A stretch of 13,709 nt of DNA from Anaerotignum sp. (GCA_020024255.1 JAHHTX010000054.1:1-13709), one strand, 5' to 3'; shown: positions 5,862 to 13,047, counted from the stretch's first letter. The notes: generated from the sequence alone by a model not told the origin. Program-made: numbers and translations.

Positions 5862-7460
5862 TTATTCATGATGGTGGTCGTGTCCGCAGCCGCAGTTATC
5901 TCCATGATGGTGGTCGTGTCCGCAGCCACAGCTATCTCCGTGATGGTGATTATGTCCACAGCCACAGCTATCTCCGTGATGATGGTCGTGTCCGCAGCCA
6001 CAGCTGTCATGTCCTTCTTCCGTTTCTGCCTCTGACACAATCGGTTCATAGCCGTTTTCTTCAAAAACTGTGCCTATCTTATTTACGATAACTGCTTTTT
6101 CCTCAGGAGAAATCGTTTCATCTACAATATTTATCAAATGTGCCATCATATCTTCTACGGAATCGGAAGATGGCAGTGCCCCGGATAAATTCCGCATGGC
6201 TGCTTTTCGGACAGTCGGCGGCAATGTTTCCAGATATGCTCTTGTTTTTTGAATAAATTCGGCAAATAACCTTTCTTTTTCTTCCTCTGAAGCAGGCGGA
6301 AGTTCCTCCACAAAACGTACATCAAACAGGGCTTCTTCCAATTCAATGTAAAAACATTCCCGAATAAATTCCATGCTAAACAGCATTTTCTGCGTATCTT
6401 CTGAAAACGCTTCTGTATTTTCTGCTTTTTGCAGCAGTTTTTGTGCTTCTCCATAAATGTCATTTGCTTTGTCCAAAACAGGAACCAATGCCCTTTCCAG
6501 ACGTTCATTCAAAACTTCCAGATAAGCCTCTCTTTCTGTTTCATCCGCTTCCCCTTTGATAAATTCACAGATGGTATAATACAAATCAGCATGAGCAGAA
6601 TCACCTTCTGTCAATTCTGCAAAATTAAATGTTAAATAAAGCAACAGAATCAAAGATTGAATGTCATGGAACAGACAGTCAAAATAGTCCTGTATCTCAC
6701 CTAGACTTTCTGCAAGACCAGTCAATTCATCATAGAGTTCCTTGAGCTCCTCATTTTCCAATTTGTAAGGCAGAATCTGTGTTTTTTTCTGCAACCACTC
6801 TGCAATTTCAGGGAAATACTTACCATACAGGGTATTATCTGTAGGTGCACTGAAATACAGAAAGGAACGAAGAGACTTTTCTATAAATTCTTTGCTTTGT
6901 CCTGCAAATGCCATACGCAGACTATCTTGTATTTTCCCATAATACTTTTCTCTTGCCACACGCATAGGTAAACACCCCAAAAGCATCCCCATACGATTCT
7001 GCTTTTCCCAAATGGATTCGCTGCTTTCCAAAAAAGCACGGCAGTCCGCATAAAACAATGACCAATCTACTCCATCACCAGATATCTTTTCTTCTTTATA
7101 TTTCCGCAAGCAGATTTCGTCCCCTGCCACAGTCATCAGAAGATTGCACTGGGAGGTATAACTGCAAACGGTTTCATAAATAGAAAAGAGTTTTTCCTTC
7201 ATGGCAACACATTTTTCCAGTAATGCACTGCGTTCTTCTTCCTCTGTTCCCAGCTTATCTTCCAAAGTAATTAACATATCCAAAACTTCTTTTTTCAGTG
7301 TCAAAATATCTTCATGAATAGGAAAAGGTAATGCCTGTTCTCCCTTTTCCATATCTTCTGTTACACTGACAAGCAAAAGAAGCAAACTGCTTACTGCATC
7401 CTGATAAATATATGATGCTGCCAAATTTCTCATCTTTTCTTCTAACCTTATATCTTGCAA
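5862..7460 (-). CDS. Unrecognised helical protein with C-terminal Cys/His-rich metal-binding repeats
   Basis: I do not recognise this 532-residue family. The first 470 residues are acidic and predicted helical, rich in Leu, Glu and Lys with several coiled-coil-like stretches; there is no signal peptide and no clear transmembrane segment, so it is likely cytosolic. Residues 485-532 are four tandem 12-residue units, DSCGCGHDHHHG with few changes, giving eight Cys and sixteen His that should bind Ni, Zn, Cu or Co. Similar tails occur on nickel-handling proteins such as HypB and SlyD, but the body here does not resemble those. The start is TTG with GAGAGGAG 7 nt upstream; the first in-frame ATG is nine codons later without an equal site. 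It lies between the thioredoxin-like lipoprotein (76 nt) and the glyoxalase-like gene (11 nt). Confidence 0.8.
   Translation of the reverse strand: MQDIRLEEKMRNLAASYIYQDAVSSLLLLLVSVTEDMEKGEQALPFPIHEDILTLKKEVLDMLITLEDKLGTEEEERSALLEKCVAMKEKLFSIYETVCSYTSQCNLLMTVAGDEICLRKYKEEKISGDGVDWSLFYADCRAFLESSESIWEKQNRMGMLLGCLPMRVAREKYYGKIQDSLRMAFAGQSKEFIEKSLRSFLYFSAPTDNTLYGKYFPEIAEWLQKKTQILPYKLENEELKELYDELTGLAESLGEIQDYFDCLFHDIQSLILLLYLTFNFAELTEGDSAHADLYYTICEFIKGEADETEREAYLEVLNERLERALVPVLDKANDIYGEAQKLLQKAENTEAFSEDTQKMLFSMEFIRECFYIELEEALFDVRFVEELPPASEEEKERLFAEFIQKTRAYLETLPPTVRKAAMRNLSGALPSSDSVEDMMAHLINIVDETISPEEKAVIVNKIGTVFEENGYEPIVSEAETEEGHDSCGCGHDHHHGDSCGCGHNHHHGDSCGCGHDHHHGDNCGCGHDHHHE
5865..6008 (-). repeat. 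Four tandem 36-bp repeats encoding the Cys/His tail
   Basis: Four in-frame 36-bp units encode D-(S/N)-C-G-C-G-H-(D/N)-H-H-H-(G/E). The units differ by a few bases, mostly at third codon positions (for example GTG/ATG and TCC/TCT variants read on +), so they look older than a fresh slippage event and are under protein-level selection. The last unit ends at the stop codon. The array is a good site for copy-number variation between strains. Confidence 0.9.
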
Positions 7461-7479
7461 ATGAACACTCCTCTCTCTT

Positions 7480-7508
7480 ACTATAATTTACAAATGGTAC
7501 TTATACAA
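7480..7508 (-). promoter_or_regulatory. Possible promoter for the His-rich gene
   Basis: On the - strand TTGTAT and TATAGT are spaced by 17 nt, with a start about 13 nt before the TTG codon. The -10 is good and the -35 weak. Read-through from the lipoprotein gene is an equal alternative, because no terminator was seen between the two. Confidence 0.35.
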
Positions 7509-7536
7509 AAAACCATAATATACACAAATCAAATAT

Positions 7537-8565
7537 TTACTGTCCCAAACGCTTTTGCATTTCTGCCAGGTAAAAATCTGCTGTATGGGATTTTTCGATG
7601 GGTTCTCCCAATATTTTCCCTGAACCATCGACAAAAATCGTTGTAGGCAGTCCCTTTACGTTGTCCAAAACCCAAGATGCCATATCAGGATTTAAGGTGA
7701 CACCAGTAAAAGTTACGCCGTTTTCCGCATATGCCTTGCGTGCTGCTTCCTCCGCTGCCGCATCCGGTGTATCAATAATAACCTGAATCATATCCATATC
7801 CGGATGCTTGTCCTGTATGGTTGTATAAAGCTTTTGTAGTTCTGGCAGTTCGTTAATATCCGGATAGGCATAGGACGCCCAGAAGTTAATCATCGTAATA
7901 TTATGTTCTTGATACATACTACTTAAAACCGTTTCACCTGCCAAATCCTTGGAAATGAAATTAAAATATTCCTGATTCATTTTTTCAATTTCTTCTTTGC
8001 TCAATTTTTCCCCCGATTCATCAGGTTTGGGGGGAACCGGTGGAAATGTCTTGATGGATGCTTTTAAATCCTTCAAGCTGTTTTGCAGTTCCTGATAAAC
8101 AGCTTTTGCTTCTTTAGAAAAATGCACTGTTCCTTCTTTGGGTTCTGTTAAGAAAAAGAAGTGAAACCCTTTCTTTGCAGGCAGTTCCTCACACTGTAAA
8201 TACTTTTCTTTTTCTTCTGTCAAAGACTTCGTTTCCAGCTTATCTTCTTTTACCACCAGAAACTCAAAAAGAGGTGTCATCAATTCTTCCATAGGAATTT
8301 CTGATTCCAAATTATTCAGTTCGTCCATATTTTCATCTGGTGCAAAAGTATATAACAATTTGCCATAAATATCTCCGTCCTCGTCTATGCCGTGAAAAGG
8401 CATTAGATTGATATTTTCTCCTTCTGTCCACAACTTCGGTGCTTCATAGGAAATGCCATAAGCATCCAAACGCACCTCATTTTCTGCCTTTTCCTTTTCG
8501 CATCCTGTAAAAAGGGACAACAGCAGTATCATGGCACAGCAAAGCAAGTATTTTTTCCGTATCAT
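7537..8565 (-). CDS. Lipoprotein with a cysteine-less thioredoxin-like (TlpA/ResA-type) domain
   Basis: The N-terminus is a lipoprotein signal (MIRKK, hydrophobic stretch, lipobox LFTGC with Cys22), so the protein should be anchored outside the membrane. Residues about 35-180 are an unrecognised charged region; a Pro-rich linker (PPVPPKP) follows. The last 135 residues resemble TlpA/ResA thiol-disulfide oxidoreductases: INFWAS, then the helix NELPELQKLY, and the cis-Pro motif GLPTTIFVD near 305-313. The CxxC that should follow WAS reads AYPD (residues 233-236), so both redox cysteines are gone and disulfide chemistry is not expected. The start at 8565 lies 11 nt after GGAGG; the longer reading from 8583 puts that ribosome site inside the gene. 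A near-consensus promoter lies upstream and the gene diverges from the XRE regulator. Confidence 0.85.
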   Translation of the reverse strand: MIRKKYLLCCAMILLLSLFTGCEKEKAENEVRLDAYGISYEAPKLWTEGENINLMPFHGIDEDGDIYGKLLYTFAPDENMDELNNLESEIPMEELMTPLFEFLVVKEDKLETKSLTEEKEKYLQCEELPAKKGFHFFFLTEPKEGTVHFSKEAKAVYQELQNSLKDLKASIKTFPPVPPKPDESGEKLSKEEIEKMNQEYFNFISKDLAGETVLSSMYQEHNITMINFWASYAYPDINELPELQKLYTTIQDKHPDMDMIQVIIDTPDAAAEEAARKAYAENGVTFTGVTLNPDMASWVLDNVKGLPTTIFVDGSGKILGEPIEKSHTADFYLAEMQKRLGQ

Positions 8566-8614
8566 CAAATTTTCAACCTCCATTTTATTGTTTCATCCTA
8601 AATGTTTCATTTTT

Positions 8615-8643
8615 ATTATACAAACTTTTCCAAAATAGGGCAA
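8615..8643 (-). promoter_or_regulatory. Promoter of the thioredoxin-like lipoprotein gene
   Basis: On the - strand TTGCCC (8643-8638) and a perfect TATAAT (8620-8615) are separated by 17 nt. It sits about 50 nt before the lipoprotein start and is oriented away from the XRE promoter. Confidence 0.65.
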
Positions 8644-8683
8644 CATGAAAGTTTTTCTTTCTTTGGGGAGTCCTCTTTCTTTT

Positions 8684-8712
8684 TTGACATTTTTCTCTGT
8701 AAAAAATACTTT
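8684..8712 (+). promoter_or_regulatory. Possible second upstream promoter for the XRE unit
   Basis: A second TTGACA (8684-8689) has TACTTT 17 nt later (8707-8712). The -10 match is poor, and the first palindromic operator overlaps it. It may be a weak tandem promoter or a decayed duplicate of the one at 8734. Confidence 0.25.
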
Positions 8713-8785
8713 TTGCAAATTTGCAAAGCTCGCTTGACATTTTTTGCAAAGTTTGCTATACTAAAAATGCAAAGCCTGCTTTGCA
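8712..8785 (+). promoter_or_regulatory. Three palindromic operators around the XRE promoter
   Basis: Three inverted repeats share the half-site GCAAA/TTTGC: a perfect 16-bp palindrome TTTGCAAATTTGCAAA at 8712-8727, GCAAAGTTTGC at 8746-8756, and TGCAAAGC-CT-GCTTTGCA at 8768-8785. They lie upstream of the -35, inside the -35/-10 spacer and at the expected transcription start. This is the arrangement of a repressor operator, most simply for the XRE protein encoded just downstream. Binding is inference. Confidence 0.7.
8734..8762 (+). promoter_or_regulatory. Near-consensus sigma-A promoter of the XRE gene
   Basis: TTGACA (8734-8739), a 17-nt spacer and TATACT (8757-8762) give 11 of 12 consensus bases. 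The start point would fall near 8769, inside the third palindrome. Such a strong promoter with overlapping palindromes suggests tight repression. Confidence 0.85.
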
Positions 8786-8799
8786 GAAAGGAGATGCTT

Positions 8800-9009
8800 A
8801 TGAAAACAAAAATCGCACAGCTACGAAAAGAGCACAAATTATCCCAAGAAGAACTTGCCCTTGCGGTCGGTGTCACAAGGCAAACCATTACTTCACTGGA
8901 AGTCGGAAAATATACCGCATCCCTTTTGTTGGCACACAAAATTGCTGTATTTTTCCACCTTACCATTGAAGACATTTTTCTCTTTGATGATGAAGAACAG
9001 AAAGGATGA
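8800..9009 (+). CDS. XRE-family helix-turn-helix regulator (69 aa)
   Basis: This is a small cytosolic DNA-binding repressor of the Cro/CI type. Almost the whole protein is one HTH_3 domain: RKEHKLSQEELALAVGVTRQ supplies the helix-turn-helix, with the recognition helix at about residues 26-35 (TRQTITSLEVGK), then AHKIAVFFHLTIEDIF. AAAGGAG lies 6 nt before the ATG at 8800; the reading frame stays open upstream but crosses the promoter, so the longer form is not used. The stop overlaps the neighbourhood of the next gene's start, and both are one operon. The three palindromes at its promoter argue for autoregulation. Its short form matches regulators paired with small membrane proteins in Firmicutes. 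Confidence 0.92.
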   Translation: MKTKIAQLRKEHKLSQEELALAVGVTRQTITSLEVGKYTASLLLAHKIAVFFHLTIEDIFLFDDEEQKG

Positions 9010-9014
9010 GAATT

Positions 9015-9434
9015 ATGCAAACAACATTTCAAAGAAAAAGCCGAAATAGTCTGATTTACTATGTTTTCCTGTTTCTTGCCGGATTGGCTACACTGATTCT
9101 ACGCAGAAAAGGAATTTATACAAATGATACTTATACAGGACTTGGATTTGGGATTCTGGCTGTCAGTCTGGTAAGAATTGTACAGTGGTCCATACTTCTC
9201 AGAAACCATGAAAAACAAAAATGTGCAGAAATCCAACAAACTGATGAACGGAACATATTTATTGCTAAGGAAGCCTATGCAGGTTTTGCCGCCCTCTCTT
9301 TCCTGTTTCAGTTTCTACTGATTCTTGTTGTGGGCATATTTGCACCAGAATTTGGAACTTTTCTGTCTTTTGTTCTTTCTGGAAATGCACTGTTACTGTA
9401 CCTTTGCTTCTTATATTTCCATAAAAAATATTAG
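9015..9434 (+). CDS. Small four-helix integral membrane protein paired with the XRE regulator
   Basis: The 139-residue protein has four strongly hydrophobic segments, about residues 12-29, 44-63, 88-109 and 116-135, with a basic N-terminus and a polar loop in the middle. The loop carries QQTDERNIFIAKEA, a D-E-R-x-x-x-I-x-x-K-A pattern I associate with uncharacterised membrane proteins of the DUF2178 kind that often sit beside XRE regulators. No catalytic motif was seen. The ATG at 9015 lies 8 nt after AAAGGA; an ATG at 9006 that overlaps the XRE stop has no room for a ribosome site. Function unknown; roles in envelope stress or peptide immunity have been proposed for similar pairs, but nothing here proves one. 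Confidence 0.8.
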   Translation: MQTTFQRKSRNSLIYYVFLFLAGLATLILRRKGIYTNDTYTGLGFGILAVSLVRIVQWSILLRNHEKQKCAEIQQTDERNIFIAKEAYAGFAALSFLFQFLLILVVGIFAPEFGTFLSFVLSGNALLLYLCFLYFHKKY

Positions 9435-9474
9435 TATATATTCAAAAATCTCCTTGCCCTTTCTCAAAATCTAC

Positions 9475-9511
9475 AAGGGAATAAGACTATCTTATTCCCT
9501 TTACTTTTTTC
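9475..9511 (+). terminator. Intrinsic terminator of the XRE/membrane-protein operon
   Basis: AAGGGAATAAG (9475-9485) and CTTATTCCCTT (9491-9501) form a perfect 11-bp stem with a 5-nt loop, followed by TACTTTTTT. It serves the + strand. In the - direction no T-run follows, although the stem could still slow polymerase leaving the GGDEF-EAL gene. The remaining 9512-9620 shows nothing recognisable. Confidence 0.85.
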
Positions 9512-9620
9512 CCATAGATTTATCCTAATTCTGGATTCTTGGCTTTTTCCTATATCACATAAACTTTTCTGTGTTAATATCCAGCAATACAACATACCTT
9601 TTGTGCTATCCTTCATTAAC

Positions 9621-12600
9621 TCAATCCAAATCCGCATTCTCCTCTTTTTGATTTGCAATCAAATAATACATATCGTCCAGTTCCATAGGTTTATAATGAT
9701 AGTAGCCCTGAATCAAATCACAGCCTGCCTCTTTAACCAGTTGATTTTGATAGTCTGTTTCCACACCCTCCATACAAACCTTCTTGCCAAATTGGTGACA
9801 GGCATAAACAATTGTCGTAATAAACCCTATCTTTTCATAAGAATCCGTCATTTCTAGCAACAGGGAACGATCCAATTTGATAATACTAGAGGGATACCGC
9901 AGCAATACACGCAATGAAGAATAACCGCTGCCAAAATCGTCCAAGGCAATATGAATATTCATTTCTTTGCAAGCCTGTACAAAATAATCTAACTTTTCTG
10001 GCTGATTATCCATGCAGCTTTCCGTTAGTTCCAAAACAATATGATTGCCGTCCAATCTGTGTTTTTTCAATGTATCCTGAATAAACGGCAAAAAACCATT
10101 ATCATCTAATTGCTGCAAGCTGACATTCACTGTCAAATAGAAATTCGGTATATACGTCAATATTCGTACGCAGGTATGTACTGCCTGTTCAAAGACCCAA
10201 CGACCTACTGCATGAATCAAATGTTTTTCTTCAATCATGGGAATAAACGTAGCAGGTGATACATTTTGCCCCTTATATTTCCATCGCAGAAGTGTTTCTC
10301 CCCCACAAGGGTTCCATGTTTCTGTTGAAACAACCGGTTGGATAACAATGCGGAAATTTTTCATCCCATTAAGAATATCTTCCATCAACTGATGCTCCAT
10401 AGCCATAAACTTATGCATCTGCTGCAGCCCTCCTGCTGCTTCATTGATATAGAGCTGCTCCGGAAATTGTCTGGCAACTTTAATCAAAGCCACTGCATTT
10501 TCAATGAAATCCTGTGGCGTAAGCTGCTTTTGCGGATAATACAGAAGTGCAAAGGAGCAAGTATTTTGCAGCATCAAGCCGGATTCCCGATAACAGCTGT
10601 CAATAATCGTTTCCATTGTTTGAATAAGTTTCTCTGTTTTCTCTATGGAACAAGTATGCATAAGAATCAAGAAACGCATACCACTCAAACGAAAGAACAT
10701 CATATTTCTATTCATAATCTGTCTCAGACTTTTCATTACCATACGAATAAGCTCGTCCCCATGGCCTCGTCCATAACTATTGTTAATCTGCAAAAAGTGA
10801 TTGAGGGAAAAAACAATAACCTGACTATTTTCCTTCTTTTCGCACAACTTGCTCAATTCTTTTTTCAGTACAGTTTCTGTAGGAAAATTGGTTAACGGAT
10901 CTACTACAAAATCGTCGTCCTGCAAAGACATTCTTCCTGCAAAGAAAAGCGGAAATTCTCCGTCACTGCTCCATTGTAATTTTCCGTAGCAACGAATCCA
11001 AACCATGTTTCCATTGGCATCTTCCACTTGATAACGCATATCATGATGATCCTGTTTCCTTTCCAAAAGGCCATTAATATCATCACGAAATTGATTAAAC
11101 AAAGTTGCGTCCGTAATACGGCTTGCCCAAATGTGAATCAAATCCGGAACTATACTGCTGGAAAATCCAAATTTTTTTCGCATATTTTCTGAAATATAAA
11201 AGACATTCTGCTGCATATCTCCAAAAAAGAAGTAACTGGTATTATTTTCACTGCCCAGAAGATTCAGCAAAAACACAACATCGCAGTAGGAGTTGGATAA
11301 AAAGCGACGTAGGCTGTCTAACTCTCTTTCTGTATGTTCCTCACCGGTAGTATGGAACAATTTTTGTTCCATATCTAAATCCTGATTCATTGTATAATAA
11401 AGCCTTTTTTCCCGATACATCTCTGCATCTGCCTGGCTCAAAAGCTTTTCTATATCCATATTTTGTTCATCTGTCCATGCCAAACCAATGGACATTTGGC
11501 AAGTGCTTTGCAAAACAGCCAGCCGCATCATCTCAACATCTTTTTTTATTTCTTCTTGGTCTACATCATAATAGATTGCAACAAACTCATCGCCGCCTAC
11601 GCGATAAATCCACTCCGTTTTTAACTGTTTTTTCATAAGTTGGTAGCACTTCTGAATCAGCTTGTTTCCGGCATCATGCCCTTGTGTATCATTAGTTTCT
11701 TTCAATCCGTTGATGTCGCAGTAAATTGTGCCAAGAGAACGCCACTTCTTTTTCATCATGTTGTGCTCCACCATGGCATTATGGTTATACGCTCCGGTCA
11801 ATACATCATGGTAACTCATTCGATTAAATCGCTGATACAGCTCCCGTCGCTTCAACTGCGACACCATATATTTCCCCAGTTCTCTAAGTACCTGTTCCAA
11901 TAAACTAACAGATTCTTCTGCAGGATTATCAATGCCAATAAACCCCATCAATTTGCCATTCTCCATAATTGGTCCTGCCACCAGGGAATTAATTCCCCGT
12001 GGCTTCAGCAAAGAGTATGTACTAGGATAATCCTTTTTAATGTCTTCGATATTCTGTATTACCACTGTACCTGTTTTCGTAAAGCTCTCTAGCCAATAAC
12101 CTATATCCGATAAAGGTAAATCTCTAAGAATTTCAATCTGTGGTGTAATTCCCTCAGCACACCATTCATAGGTATTCGTTGTTGTTGTATCGCTATTTTC
12201 AAAAATATAAGTACGACAACCCATAAAGATTTGTCCCAAGTAACGCAATACCATATCCAGCGATTTATCTGGATCAGGTGTAACGAAAAATAGCTGCAAA
12301 CACTCATTCAATACAGATTCACGACGAGTAAAGTGGTACTCTATTTCTTTTAATTTGGAATAATTCATTCCATCTGCTGTCTCAATGCGATATCGATGTC
12401 CATCACACTCAACCATTTTATCCCTCACAATAAAACGCTGGTTCAATACAGGATTATCATGTGCCCATGTCACAAAACCACCTGTTATTATATTTTCATT
12501 ATTACAAAATGTGCAAGGCTTATTCATATTTTGTAAAACCTTATAACAAAACAAACCCCTGTAATCTTTATGTTCTGCATACCCAAGTTTTTTTCTTAAA

Positions 12601-12710
12601 CAAGCGTTCATATAAATTAGCTCATGCGTATCTATATCAGAGATATACACAGCCTCTTGTGCATCTTCAAAATATTCAAAAAGATATTTCATTTTTTCAA
12701 TATTATCCAT
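9621..12710 (-). CDS. Multi-sensor cyclic-di-GMP protein: PAS-GAF-GGDEF-PAS-GGDEF(degenerate)-EAL
   Basis: This cytosolic 1029-residue signalling protein can in principle make and break cyclic-di-GMP. Domains in order: PAS (about 10-115) with Cys55, Cys66 and Cys69 in an FCYKVLQ...PCTFC pattern; GAF (about 130-290); GGDEF (about 295-440) with an intact GGDEF at 372-376; PAS (about 495-600); a second GGDEF-like domain (about 600-755) whose motif reads SGMRF at 676-680; EAL (about 770-1020). The EAL domain keeps the expected residues: E805 (ETLLRW), N862, E894/E897 in ELTES, DD 924-925 in DDFGSGYSS, K945, E981 in EGVET and Q1001. The first GGDEF lacks the RxxD inhibitory site (LKTE at that place). 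There are no transmembrane segments. The ATG has GGAG 11 nt upstream. It stands alone. Confidence 0.95.
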   Translation of the reverse strand: MDNIEKMKYLFEYFEDAQEAVYISDIDTHELIYMNACLRKKLGYAEHKDYRGLFCYKVLQNMNKPCTFCNNENIITGGFVTWAHDNPVLNQRFIVRDKMVECDGHRYRIETADGMNYSKLKEIEYHFTRRESVLNECLQLFFVTPDPDKSLDMVLRYLGQIFMGCRTYIFENSDTTTTNTYEWCAEGITPQIEILRDLPLSDIGYWLESFTKTGTVVIQNIEDIKKDYPSTYSLLKPRGINSLVAGPIMENGKLMGFIGIDNPAEESVSLLEQVLRELGKYMVSQLKRRELYQRFNRMSYHDVLTGAYNHNAMVEHNMMKKKWRSLGTIYCDINGLKETNDTQGHDAGNKLIQKCYQLMKKQLKTEWIYRVGGDEFVAIYYDVDQEEIKKDVEMMRLAVLQSTCQMSIGLAWTDEQNMDIEKLLSQADAEMYREKRLYYTMNQDLDMEQKLFHTTGEEHTERELDSLRRFLSNSYCDVVFLLNLLGSENNTSYFFFGDMQQNVFYISENMRKKFGFSSSIVPDLIHIWASRITDATLFNQFRDDINGLLERKQDHHDMRYQVEDANGNMVWIRCYGKLQWSSDGEFPLFFAGRMSLQDDDFVVDPLTNFPTETVLKKELSKLCEKKENSQVIVFSLNHFLQINNSYGRGHGDELIRMVMKSLRQIMNRNMMFFRLSGMRFLILMHTCSIEKTEKLIQTMETIIDSCYRESGLMLQNTCSFALLYYPQKQLTPQDFIENAVALIKVARQFPEQLYINEAAGGLQQMHKFMAMEHQLMEDILNGMKNFRIVIQPVVSTETWNPCGGETLLRWKYKGQNVSPATFIPMIEEKHLIHAVGRWVFEQAVHTCVRILTYIPNFYLTVNVSLQQLDDNGFLPFIQDTLKKHRLDGNHIVLELTESCMDNQPEKLDYFVQACKEMNIHIALDDFGSGYSSLRVLLRYPSSIIKLDRSLLLEMTDSYEKIGFITTIVYACHQFGKKVCMEGVETDYQNQLVKEAGCDLIQGYYHYKPMELDDMYYLIANQKEENADLD

Positions 12711-12759
12711 ATTTTCTCATTCTCCATTTTAGTGTGTATTTGGAATTTGGATCTTGTCT

Positions 12760-12789
12760 GTTATATTGGTAAAACGGCAATGATAGCAA
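12760..12789 (-). promoter_or_regulatory. Possible near promoter of the GGDEF-EAL gene
   Basis: On the - strand TTGCTA and TATAAC are separated by 18 nt, starting transcription about 45 nt before the ATG. The match is moderate. If real, the gene need not depend on the farther attenuator-like leader. Confidence 0.35.
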
Positions 12790-12809
12790 TATGAACAAAA
12801 GCGAAAAAA

Positions 12810-12914
12810 GACACAACAATATTGTCATATCACATAACAAGATGAGGAAACTACTTGACATTTGAGGGAATATCTTTCTTTATGCAGAAACCAACCAACA
12901 ATCATATTGTTGTC
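12810..12914. repeat. Dispersed inverted repeat upstream of the GGDEF-EAL gene
   Basis: CAACAATAT-containing segments at 12810-12822 and 12904-12914 are inverted copies of each other (ATATTGTTGT against ACAACAATAT), and each also has a local short palindrome. They could pair in RNA or form paired operator sites. The AT-rich composition makes chance a real alternative. Confidence 0.3.
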
Positions 12915-12915
12915 C

Positions 12916-13047
12916 TTATAACATTTTCAAAAACAGCGGAATTGGTATTTCGCTGTCCTTCCTAGCCTTACAGTAGGAAACAGCCACTTCATTCTTTTCT
13001 GCTCCCCATTGCTTATTCATATCTTTTTGCCATGCTATCTTCTCCAT
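12916..13047 (-). CDS. Possible 43-codon small ORF within the leader RNA
   Basis: ATG at 13047 to TAA at 12916 encodes 43 residues beginning MEKIAWQKDM with Trp6 and Trp14; it is too short to appear among ordinary genes. There is no ribosome binding site, and the predicted transcript start falls only a few bases before the ATG, so it would be leaderless. It runs across the alternative helices and the terminator. It could be a leader peptide or simply a chance open frame inside a structured RNA. No similarity recognised. Confidence 0.2.
   Translation of the reverse strand: MEKIAWQKDMNKQWGAEKNEVAVSYCKARKDSEIPIPLFLKML
12929..12956 (-). terminator. Intrinsic terminator at the end of the leader RNA
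   Basis: On the - strand ACAGCG and CGCTGT pair (plus three more pairs past one mismatch) around a short loop and are followed by TTTTTG. The ACAGC segment can instead pair upstream with GCTGT, so the terminator is optional and not constitutive. Confidence 0.55.

Noticed and set aside
5865..6008. CRISPR array
   Set aside because: The 36-bp units are directly adjacent with no spacers and are in frame with a coding sequence.
5838..6091. Open frames on + across the Cys/His repeat region, giving repetitive Val/Ala/Ser or Arg/Ser-rich peptides
   Set aside because: They are the antisense reading of the 36-bp repeats; a repeat whose length is a multiple of three keeps all frames open. No ribosome site or promoter supports them.
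8602..8799. 66-residue N-terminal extension of the XRE regulator
   Set aside because: The extension runs through the promoter and operators; the ribosome site and HTH homology place the start at 8800.
10338..10895. 185-codon + frame inside the GGDEF-EAL gene
   Set aside because: It is antisense to a clear multi-domain protein and lacks a ribosome site or recognisable sequence.
12854..12882. TTGACA on + followed by CTTTAT at 17 nt as a promoter
   Set aside because: The -10 is poor and no gene lies downstream on + before the antisense of the rRNA operon.
12916..13047. Serine-recombinase fragment suggested by VAVSYCKARKDSE resembling the AAYCRVSTDxE opening
   Set aside because: The likeness covers about ten residues, the key Arg-Val-Ser is missing, and no other recombinase sequence follows.
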